NCBI GenBank assembly: GCA_031257715.1
Contig: JAIROE010000183.1
Coordinates: 1 to 7,119 of the forward strand
Reading direction: 5' to 3'
Source of the DNA: Treponema sp.
GTDB lineage: Bacteria > Spirochaetota > Spirochaetia > Treponematales > Breznakiellaceae
DNA length: 7,119 nt
Position numbers and translations under genes: made by a program. This document shows, one piece after another, positions 1-5,132 of this stretch (position 1 is its first letter; each line of letters starts with the position of its first letter). The notes under the pieces were generated by a model that saw only the letters and a program-made list of their open reading frames with translations, did no database searches and was not told the origin of the DNA.

Positions 1-62
1 GCGACAAGGGGCAGTTTATGAGGCAGACTCTGCTCAATGGGAACTAAACTTTGCTCGGACAT
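1..62 (-). CDS. N-terminus of a gene running off the left edge; possibly Lon protease
   Basis: An ATG at 62-60 opens a minus-strand frame that reaches the window edge after 20 codons plus two bases. It begins MSEQSLVPIEQ and ends KLPLV followed by an incomplete alanine codon (GC-). A purine-rich ribosome binding site (AAGGCGGGGAAT) lies directly upstream. A polar N-terminal tail followed by LPLVxLR is how many Lon (ATP-dependent La) proteases begin, at the first strand of the N-terminal substrate-binding domain. Twenty residues are too few to prove this. Two overlapping plus-strand frames are also open here but have no start in view. I am fairly sure that a minus-strand gene starts here and much less sure of its identity. 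Confidence 0.4.
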   Translation of the reverse strand, partial: MSEQSLVPIEQSLPHKLPLV

Positions 63-127
63 ATTCCCCGCCTTTGGTGTATAAGGACCCTTCCCAAAAC
101 CCGGCTCCGGCCAAAATCAGTTAAACC

Positions 128-142
128 GGTTCCGGGAGAACC
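128..142. other. Short hairpin in the gap between two minus-strand genes
   Basis: GGTTC and GAACC flank the five-base loop CGGGA. On the plus strand a T-rich stretch (TTCTTTT) begins six bases after the stem; on the minus strand there is no T-run. It could be a minor structure in the leader of the left-edge gene. The rest of 63-216 shows no gene and no clear terminator for the oxidoreductase that ends at 217. Confidence 0.2.
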
Positions 143-154
143 CCGCTTCTTTTA

Positions 155-183
155 AATATCGCAAAAAACATGCAGAAAGGCAA
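155..183 (-). promoter_or_regulatory. Weak sigma70-like promoter candidate for the left-edge gene
   Basis: Reading the minus strand, TTGCCT (183-178) and GATATT (160-155) are separated by 17 bp; each matches the sigma70 consensus at four of six positions. Transcription would start near 148, giving an untranslated leader of about 85 bases before the ATG at 62. This leader would contain the short hairpin at 128-142. The placement is sensible but the match is modest, so this is only a candidate. Confidence 0.22.
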
Positions 184-216
184 GGAAAGTTCCGGCAGAA
201 ACCGTTCCGGTGAAAA

Positions 217-837
217 CTACCGTGAAAAGAAATGTTCCCCGGCCCTGAAGGCCCGATCCATATGAACATCCCGGAGAGCCTCACGGCTTGCCATCTCCCT
301 GGATGTGCCGTCAAAGATGACAAGTTCTTTTTCCCCGACCCGGTCAAAAAGCCGGTCCTGCAGCATTATCCGCTTCTGGGCTTCAAGAAGGCCGGTTTTG
401 CGGAAATAGTCCATGGTATTGCCTGCGCAGCAGAGTACAATGCCCTTTTCAAGCTGCTTCATCGTCCTGCCGGAACTGGCGGCGTTCCCGGCCTCCCCGT
501 AGGCAAAGCCGTAGGTCCATACGCGGTCAAACCAGCCCTTGAGTTTCGCCGGGACATCGGACCAAAAAAGGGGATAAATAAACGCTATGCCGTCCGCCGC
601 GTCTATTTTTGCCTGCTCGGCCGCGACATCTTCGGGCACGGGAAGATCGCGGCGGTAAAAAGCCTCGCGCCGGTATTCGGCCTCGCTCAGGTCGGTTCTA
701 AAATCCATCCGGTAAAGATCCGAAAGCGTAAAACCGATGCCGGAACTTTCAAGTCCCCGTATAAAGCTGTCCCGCACTCCGGCGGTAAAGGAATTTTCAC
801 CGGGATGTGCGTACACAATGAAAACAGATTGCCGCAT
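217..837 (-). CDS. NAD(P)H dehydrogenase (quinone)-type flavodoxin-fold oxidoreductase
   Basis: This 206-residue soluble protein belongs to the Flavodoxin_2 family (NQO1/MdaB/KefF-like), FMN- or FAD-binding enzymes that move two electrons from NAD(P)H to quinones or similar acceptors in the cytoplasm. Visible landmarks are the N-terminal strand and flavin-phosphate loop VYAHPGENSF (residues 8-17) and the diagnostic block YPLFWSDVPAKLKGWFDRVW (88-107), continued by TYGFAYG, which lines the flavin and quinone pocket. Length is normal for the family. The ATG at 837-835 is 23 bp after the MATE stop, so the two genes are probably co-transcribed. Its ribosome binding site is poor (GGAT about ten bases upstream), suggesting weak or coupled translation. 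Pairing with an efflux pump fits a drug or redox defence role, which is inference. The physiological substrate cannot be read from the sequence. Confidence 0.88.
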   Translation of the reverse strand: MRQSVFIVYAHPGENSFTAGVRDSFIRGLESSGIGFTLSDLYRMDFRTDLSEAEYRREAFYRRDLPVPEDVAAEQAKIDAADGIAFIYPLFWSDVPAKLKGWFDRVWTYGFAYGEAGNAASSGRTMKQLEKGIVLCCAGNTMDYFRKTGLLEAQKRIMLQDRLFDRVGEKELVIFDGTSREMASREALRDVHMDRAFRAGEHFFSR

Positions 838-860
838 GAGACATTATCCACATTTACGGA

Positions 861-2204
861 CTATTCAAAAAGATCCTTTTTCAGCGTCTTGAGGCCAAGG
901 GGAAGGGCAAGGACAAAAGTAAAAAGATCCGCCAGGGGCGTAGAGAGCAGGATACCCGTCACGTTAAAAAGGGGCGTCAGTATAAAAAGCAGGGGAATCA
1001 GAAAAAAACCCTGCCGCGCAAGGGCAAGTATATTCGCGGGGAGGGCCTTGCCCATGGTTTGCAGCATCATGTTACTGAGTACGATCCAGCCCGAAAGGGG
1101 CAGGGTAAGACTCTGGAACCTGAGGGCGCGCGCGCCTATGCCGATCACCATGGCGTCGCCTTTTCTGAAAACGGCAACAATATCCGGCGCAAATATGAAG
1201 GCGAGAACCGACAATACGGCAAGAACAACGCTTGAAATTGCCACACAGAACCGGAAGGCCCGCTTTACCCTGCCGTACAGCCTTGCCCCGTAATTGAAGC
1301 CGCAGACAGGCTGAAAACCCTGTCCCAGGCCAATGATGGCCGATCCTGAAATCATCACCACCCGGTTAACAATGGAAACGGCGGCTATTACTTCATCGCC
1401 GTAGGGACCGGCGGCGCGGTTAAGAAAAACGGCGGCAAGACTCATGACGGACTGCCTGAGGAGCGAAGGAGAGCCGCCCCGCAGTATGTTCATATAAGCG
1501 GCCCGTCCGGGTGAAAAATTACGGGGCAGTATGGGGACATTCTGTTTTCCCCCCCGGTTTATGATGAAGAGCAGGACGCAGCTTACCGTTTGGCTTATCA
1601 TGGTGGCAAGGGCCGCGCCTGGAACTCCCATATGAAAGGTAAAAATAAAGAGCGGATCAAGAAGCACATTGAGCGCCGCGCCGCAGGTCATGCCTATCAT
1701 CCCCAGGAAAGCGCTGCCCTGAAAACGCAGAAGGTTGTTGAGCGTAAGGGCGGAAACCATGAAGGGGGCGCCCAAAAGAATGAAACGCAGATACGACAGC
1801 GCGTGGGGCAGTATGGTTTCGGTTGCTCCGAGCGCCGACGCAAGCGGCGAAAGAAAGGCAAGCCCCAAAGCGGCCATGAGGCCTCCGGTACAAAAAGCGG
1901 AAAAAAAGCCGACAGCCGCCATTTTCTCCGCGTCCTTCCCGCTGCGCGCCCCCAATGCCCTGGAAATGTAGTTGCCCGCGCCGTGGCCGAAGAGAAAACC
2001 CGCCGCCTGTATCATGTTCATCACGGAAAAACTGACCCCGACGGCCGCCGTCTCCGTTGTGCCAAGGAAGCCGACAAACCAGGTATCCACCGCGTTGTAC
2101 ATGGCGCTTATCAGCATGATGACAACCGGGGGAAAGGCCATGCGGAGCACAAGCTTCTCCACCGGCGAAGAGGTCATTGCGTCAAATTTTTCGCTGCCGC
2201 CCAA
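861..2204 (-). CDS. MATE-family multidrug/Na+ (H+) antiporter
   Basis: This 447-residue integral inner-membrane protein has the alternating hydrophobic segments expected of the 12-helix MATE fold. Family hallmarks are the first-helix block with YNAVDTWFVGFLG (about residues 37-49) followed by AAVGVSF, and in the second half the loop GLGQGFQPVCGFNYGA that is typical of the NorM/DinF/MepA group. Such proteins export cationic drugs or metabolites in exchange for Na+ or H+. The chosen start is TTG at 2204 because GGAGG lies five bases upstream. The next in-frame ATG (residue 10, at 2177) has no ribosome binding site and would remove the usual polar N-terminal lead-in. It is first in a leftward pair with the quinone-reductase-like gene. 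A 42-codon frame overlaps its first codons. The substrate is unknown. Confidence 0.92.
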   Translation of the reverse strand: MGGSEKFDAMTSSPVEKLVLRMAFPPVVIMLISAMYNAVDTWFVGFLGTTETAAVGVSFSVMNMIQAAGFLFGHGAGNYISRALGARSGKDAEKMAAVGFFSAFCTGGLMAALGLAFLSPLASALGATETILPHALSYLRFILLGAPFMVSALTLNNLLRFQGSAFLGMIGMTCGAALNVLLDPLFIFTFHMGVPGAALATMISQTVSCVLLFIINRGGKQNVPILPRNFSPGRAAYMNILRGGSPSLLRQSVMSLAAVFLNRAAGPYGDEVIAAVSIVNRVVMISGSAIIGLGQGFQPVCGFNYGARLYGRVKRAFRFCVAISSVVLAVLSVLAFIFAPDIVAVFRKGDAMVIGIGARALRFQSLTLPLSGWIVLSNMMLQTMGKALPANILALARQGFFLIPLLFILTPLFNVTGILLSTPLADLFTFVLALPLGLKTLKKDLFE

Positions 2205-2310
2205 AAGGTCCTCCGTCCGCTTTCACGGCGGCAAGTTCTTTCGGCAGGCCGCCGAATATTCCCTCTCCTGTGCGGCAGCCGCCCGCAAGGTAAATTTCCT
2301 CATTCTGCAT
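2182..2310 (-). pseudogene. MsrA-like N-terminal fragment (relic or leader ORF) overlapping the MATE start
   Basis: A 42-codon frame starts with ATG at 2310 and stops with TGA at 2184-2182, overlapping the MATE coding sequence by 23 bases in another frame. It begins MQNEEIYLAGGC, which matches the start of peptide methionine sulfoxide reductase A, where the conserved continuation is GCFWG with the catalytic cysteine. Here the cysteine is present but FW is replaced (RTGEGIFGGLP). The spacing to the following LP and to a downstream GG still resembles MsrA, where a first helix ends in LPGV. The rest of MsrA (about 150 residues or more) is absent. No Shine-Dalgarno sequence precedes the ATG; a TAAAAT box at 2322-2317 would put a transcript start on or beside the ATG. 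It may be a decayed msrA, a short leader ORF coupled to MATE translation, or chance. Confidence 0.35.
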
Positions 2311-2380
2311 TTTTTAATTTTACGCCGCAAGAATCGGAAAGAAAACCCCCGCCGGATTTCAGGCGGATAGAGGTTCGCCG

Positions 2381-2578
2381 TCAAGCGGATTGCCATTCCC
2401 GGGGGATGAACCCGCCGGGAAGACTTGTCTTCATCGTGTCCCCCGATTGCCCGATTGCGTACAGTCCCGCCGCAGTCGTCGCGTTTGCCGCTTCCCCGGG
2501 AAAAACCGCCCCGGCCGTCGCCCCGCGAATCTTCCGCCGGCCGCCCCGTTTGTTATGGTCTCCGTTTTCCTTATCCAT
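2381..2578 (-). CDS. Doubtful 65-residue hypothetical protein
   Basis: ATG at 2578 to TGA at 2383-2381 gives a 65-residue frame starting MDKENGDHNKRGG and ending PREWQSA. It has a basic N-terminus and a glycine/alanine-rich middle, with no signal peptide, membrane segment or family motif that I recognise. There is no Shine-Dalgarno sequence upstream, only an AT-rich stretch. Third codon positions are GC-rich as in neighbouring genes, but the opposite strand is also open here, so this is weak support. A CCGCC/GGCGG stem followed by GGGTTTTCTTT lies 12-40 bases past the stop and could act as a weak terminator. I list it for completeness and lean towards non-coding. Confidence 0.15.
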   Translation of the reverse strand: MDKENGDHNKRGGRRKIRGATAGAVFPGEAANATTAAGLYAIGQSGDTMKTSLPGGFIPREWQSA

Positions 2579-2662
2579 AAATATAACATAAGCGGGGCAT
2601 AAAAAGAAGTGTGCGGCACGAGGACATGGGGCGCTATTATCCGCAGTCTGCCGCCCATCCGT

Positions 2663-2692
2663 CTGGCAAAAACTCCGGCAATGCAGTATACT
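2663..2692 (+). promoter_or_regulatory. Sigma70-like promoter for adk
   Basis: CTGGCA (2663-2668, four of six matches to TTGACA) and TATACT (2687-2692, five of six matches to TATAAT) are spaced by 18 bp. Transcription would start near 2699 and give a leader of about 127 bases before the adk ATG. It is the best plus-strand promoter-like sequence in the adk upstream region and is well placed. Confidence 0.45.
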
Positions 2693-2711
2693 GTTATCAT
2701 CGGGCCGTTGC

Positions 2712-2736
2712 GCGGCGGCGTTACATGCGCCGCTGC
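2712..2736 (+). promoter_or_regulatory. GC-rich hairpin in the adk leader
   Basis: GCGGCGGCG (2712-2720) pairs with CGCCGCTGC (2728-2736) over nine base pairs, with one G-T wobble and a seven-base loop. It sits about 13 bases after the predicted transcription start. No T-run follows, so it is not an intrinsic terminator. Two weaker stems follow: TTTCGC/GCGAAA at 2755-2769 and AATATGC/GCGCATT at 2786-2803, the latter followed by TCTTTTT. Together they make a folded leader that could affect mRNA stability, attenuation or translation. I recognise no known riboswitch class in it. Confidence 0.35.
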
Positions 2737-2825
2737 TGCGGGGCAGTCTTGGAGTTTCGCCTTGCGAAATTCCCGGGCAAAAGGTAATATGCTTTAGCGC
2801 ATTGTCTTTTTGCAAAGGAGTCTTG

Positions 2826-3455
2826 ATGAACCTTGTCTTTTTGGGTCCTCCCGGAGCGGGAAAGGGTACGCTTGCCGCCAGGGCGGTAGATATTCTTGGC
2901 GTTCCCCATATCAGCACGGGGAATATTTTCCGCGCCGCTATTGCCGCCGGAAGTCCTCTGGGCCTCAAGGTAAAGTCCATCCTTGATTCGGGAAAGCTGG
3001 TTGATGACGCGCTTACCATTGATCTTGTGAAGGAACGGCTCGCCGGGGTGGACGCCCAAAAGGGCTATATTCTGGACGGTTTTCCCCGTACCATTGTACA
3101 GGCGGAAGCGCTTGCGGATTTTTCCGCGGTGGACAGGGTGGTGAATTTCGACATTCCCGATTCGGGCGTTCTGGAGCGTCTTTCGGGCCGGCGGGTCTGC
3201 CGTACATGCGGGCACAATTTTCACATGATCCATGACAGGCCGAAAAAGGAAAACATCTGCGATTACTGCGGCGGTGAAGTCTACACCAGGGACGACGACC
3301 GGGAAGAAGCGGTGCAGAAACGCCTGGAAGTTTACCGCGCTCAGACCGCTCCCCTTATCGCCTATTACCGGGAGAGGGGACTTTTGGTTGATGTTGATGC
3401 CCGGCCGGCGGTAGAACAGGTGGTGGAGAATTTCAGGAAAGCGGTGGGGGCGTAA
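2826..3455 (+). CDS. adk: Adenylate kinase, zinc-lid type
   Basis: This 209-residue cytoplasmic enzyme interconverts ATP + AMP and 2 ADP and sets the adenylate energy charge. The P-loop GPPGAGKGT spans residues 7-15, the AMP-binding STGNIFR 30-36, and GYILDGFPRT 80-89. The long-form lid (about 122-158) carries four cysteines, C125-x2-C128 and C145-x2-C148, the arrangement that binds structural zinc in many bacterial adenylate kinases. RDDD (155-158) and R166 follow. The usual aspartate of the STGD motif is asparagine (N33). The ATG at 2826 is preferred because AAAGGAG ends five bases before it and because MNLVFLGPPGAGKG is the normal family start; an in-frame TTG at 2802 would add eight unneeded residues. 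It has its own promoter and structured leader. Its last 23 bases overlap the 3' end of convergent rlmE. Confidence 0.97.
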   Translation: MNLVFLGPPGAGKGTLAARAVDILGVPHISTGNIFRAAIAAGSPLGLKVKSILDSGKLVDDALTIDLVKERLAGVDAQKGYILDGFPRTIVQAEALADFSAVDRVVNFDIPDSGVLERLSGRRVCRTCGHNFHMIHDRPKKENICDYCGGEVYTRDDDREEAVQKRLEVYRAQTAPLIAYYRERGLLVDVDARPAVEQVVENFRKAVGA

Positions 3456-4098
3456 GCAAAAGAGGGGCCTGTTTTTTCCCCAGTCCCAGATAATACGTTT
3501 CAAATGATTCGCTGCGGCAGGAGGCGGGCTTAAAACCTTTTCCCGCGGCGAATTGTTCCCGTATTTTTTTTAGAAGCTCCGAAGCGTTCCCGCCCTGAAA
3601 AACCTTGACAAAAAGGTTGCCGCCCTGACGCAGGCAGGCGGCAGCATAGTCCGCGGCGGTTCCCGCCAGTTCCAGGGAGCGGAGGGTGTCCACGGAACGG
3701 TTTCCGGTGGTAGCGGGCGCGGCATCGCTTATCACGAGGTCATAGGGGCCGCGGGCCGCAAGCGCGTCCCTGACGGCCGGCCCGGTCATGTCGCCCTGTA
3801 TGAAAAAGAAATGGTCTCCCCTAAAAAGATCCCCGCCGTATTCACGGGAAAGGGGGGCAAGATCTGCGGCGGCAAGGAAAGCCCCGCCGTTTTGAAAACG
3901 GGAGGCGAGCCTTCGCAGAACGTAAAGGCTCCAGCTTCCCGGGGCGGCTCCCAGATCCAGAACGCGGAAAACGCCGCCGCCCGGCTTCAAAAGGCCGAAT
4001 TTTTCATCGGCCTCCTTCAGCTTGTACACGGAACGGGCGGGGTATCCTTCTTTTTTCGCCCTGATGGTCCAGTAATCCGGTTTTTCGTAACGCGCCAT
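3433..4098 (-). CDS. rlmE: 23S rRNA (uridine-2'-O-)-methyltransferase, RlmE/FtsJ family
   Basis: This 221-residue Rossmann-fold enzyme is predicted to use S-adenosylmethionine to 2'-O-methylate 23S rRNA (U2552 in E. coli numbering) late in 50S assembly. The SAM-binding motif LDLGAAPGSWS lies at residues 47-57. The K-D-K-E catalytic tetrad of the family can be placed at K26 (SVYKLKE), D125 (ISDAAP), K165 (FVKVFQGG) and E200 (SFETYYLG). Length and order match E. coli RlmE. I chose ATG at 4098 because the first family-like residues (MARYEKPDYW) start there and AGGG, overlapping the upstream stop codon, can serve as a ribosome binding site. A TTG at 4113 would add five residues and overlap the upstream gene. 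It is the second gene of a leftward pair. Its proline- and leucine-rich tail (PLLLTPPPLS) is encoded opposite the end of adk. Confidence 0.93.
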   Translation of the reverse strand: MARYEKPDYWTIRAKKEGYPARSVYKLKEADEKFGLLKPGGGVFRVLDLGAAPGSWSLYVLRRLASRFQNGGAFLAAADLAPLSREYGGDLFRGDHFFFIQGDMTGPAVRDALAARGPYDLVISDAAPATTGNRSVDTLRSLELAGTAADYAAACLRQGGNLFVKVFQGGNASELLKKIREQFAAGKGFKPASCRSESFETYYLGLGKKQAPLLLTPPPLS

Positions 4099-4103
4099 GC
4101 GCC

Positions 4104-5102
4104 CTAAAACCAATTCTTTCCGGCCATGAGTAAACTCTGGAAAGAATAGCTGTTTCCGTTAATGACGATGTTGCCCGACAAGTTTTCTTCCGACATTTTA
4201 TTGTCCATATTGCTCATCCTGCACGAATTGAAACGCAGGGATGAAACAAAGGACGTCTCCCGCGCATGTATGCTGCCGTCGAAGGTAACGGATTCTACCG
4301 ACGAATTGTCCTTTATTTCATATTTCATGGTGAGTTTCCCGTCAAGAACGGGAAATACGGGGCTGCCGGAATATTGTTCGGGAGCGTAACCGTTGTAGTC
4401 CATTTCAATACCGTTCTCGAGGGTGACGACGGTGAAGGTTCTTTCGGGATTGAACGCCCGTATACCCACAGGAGGGATGTCGGCCAAAGGGGTTCCCGAT
4501 TCACGTATCTTTTCGTTTAAATCGGTCTCGTCCATGGCCAGGAGGATGGCAAGAAAAACCACGAGGCTTTCCATTTCAGTGTCGATGATTCGTTTTTCCG
4601 AAACGTAATCCTCGGCTTTTTCCACAAATTTTCCGAAATTTTCGCCGTTGTAGGGACGGTTGTTGACCGCGACTTTCCCCGTATTCTTTTCTCCGTATGG
4701 AAAGTAATCGCTGAAACTGACGGAAGATACCGCCGCGCCGCCGCCGACCGAAAGGCTCCCGTTAATTTTCTCGCCGATTTCCAGACTGCCGCTCAGGGTC
4801 AGCATGGATCCTGCCGGCAAATAATCGGAACCGGAATCTCCTTTGGCGACATAAAAGCGGAACTTGTTAAAAGAAAGCCGCAGGAAATCTTCTTCGCCGT
4901 ACAGCATCTCCCATCCAAGAGAGGCCTCCATATTTTGGCCGGTATCCGCATCGCTGTCTTCCGCCCGTTCAAGGGCACGGAAATACCCCGCCATCACCCC
5001 GACAAGCTCGTCATCCTGCGCGTTCTGGGCAAAAAGCGGCCGGCCGGAAAGCAGTAACATCACCGTAATTCCGGTGATTGTTTTTCCCAATTTACTTCTC
5101 AT
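4104..5102 (-). CDS. Sec-exported protein of unknown function
   Basis: This 332-residue protein has a clear Sec signal peptide: basic MRSKLGK, a hydrophobic core (about 9-20) and a likely cleavage site after LFA (residue 25). There is no lipobox cysteine, so it is probably periplasmic or outer-membrane associated. The mature part has an acidic lead-in, glycine/serine-rich stretches that look like beta strands (for example LSGSLEIGEKINGSLSVGGG, 103-122), a central helical segment (about 158-202) and a second beta-rich region to the end. It terminates in NWF; a C-terminal phenylalanine is the usual outer-membrane beta-barrel signal. The ATG at 5102 is favoured because AAAGGAG lies four bases upstream; the ATG at 5117 would put that ribosome binding site inside the gene and add five charged residues. 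It is first in a pair with rlmE, five bases apart. I recognise no family. Confidence 0.8.
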   Translation of the reverse strand: MRSKLGKTITGITVMLLLSGRPLFAQNAQDDELVGVMAGYFRALERAEDSDADTGQNMEASLGWEMLYGEEDFLRLSFNKFRFYVAKGDSGSDYLPAGSMLTLSGSLEIGEKINGSLSVGGGAAVSSVSFSDYFPYGEKNTGKVAVNNRPYNGENFGKFVEKAEDYVSEKRIIDTEMESLVVFLAILLAMDETDLNEKIRESGTPLADIPPVGIRAFNPERTFTVVTLENGIEMDYNGYAPEQYSGSPVFPVLDGKLTMKYEIKDNSSVESVTFDGSIHARETSFVSSLRFNSCRMSNMDNKMSEENLSGNIVINGNSYSFQSLLMAGKNWF

Positions 5103-5124
5103 TTTTCTCCTTTCCATATATCAT
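5096..5124 (+). promoter_or_regulatory. Promoter candidate for the polyprenyl synthase, implying a leaderless mRNA
   Basis: TTCTCA (5096-5101, four of six matches) and TATCAT (5119-5124, five of six) are spaced by 17 bp. The predicted start near 5131 falls two bases before the ATG at 5133. The -35 box covers the start codon of the divergent exported-protein gene. With a stop codon in frame at 5124-5126 and no Shine-Dalgarno sequence before 5133, a leaderless or nearly leaderless transcript is the simplest reading, though it is inferred. Confidence 0.35.
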
Positions 5125-5132
5125 AAACGAAT

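Larger units (their letters stand above)
2205..2825. other. Gene-poor spacer between the divergent MATE and adk genes
   Basis: This 620-base stretch separates two divergently transcribed genes and holds no protein I can recognise with confidence. From left to right it contains the MsrA-like fragment, an AT-rich patch with possible minus-strand promoter elements (TAAAAT at 2322-2317), a doubtful 65-codon minus-strand frame, an AT-rich patch near 2577-2595 with another minus-strand box (TATATT at 2585-2580), and then the plus-strand promoter and structured leader of adk. Several long open frames cross it in other phases. They run antisense into adk or MATE and look like by-products of GC-rich sequence. 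The length is unusual in an otherwise tightly packed window and suggests gene decay. Confidence 0.6.

Noticed and set aside
2..124. Plus-strand frame open from the left edge for 40 codons before a TAA
   Set aside because: It has no start in view and no recognisable motif, and it overlaps the minus-strand frame that has an ATG and ribosome binding site.
232..1293. Long plus-strand open frame (353 codons) opposite the oxidoreductase and MATE genes
   Set aside because: It lies antisense to two well-supported genes and crosses their boundary. It is rich in Lys/Arg/Pro with no domain pattern; it is a shadow of GC-rich coding sequence.
1590..2591. Plus-strand open frame (333 codons) spanning the MATE start and the spacer
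   Set aside because: Most of it is antisense to MATE, its composition is highly basic and low in hydrophobics, and it has no family motif. The part in the spacer is no more convincing.
2205..2825. Transposon or insertion sequence remnant in the spacer
   Set aside because: I found no terminal inverted repeats, target duplications or transposase motifs; decay of a resident gene explains the spacer better.
2381..3019. Minus-strand open frame (212 codons) running from inside adk into the spacer
   Set aside because: It is antisense to the conserved adk N-terminus and shows no recognisable domain. Only the last 65 codons lie outside adk and its leader and were listed as doubtful.
3464..3481. GGGG/CCCC stem near the adk-rlmE junction as a terminator
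   Set aside because: It has only four pairs with a ten-base loop and lies inside rlmE coding sequence. The T-rich tracts around it are not positioned convincingly for either gene.
2721..3503. Minus-strand frame (260 codons) opposite adk
   Set aside because: It is antisense to a clearly functional adk with intact motifs.
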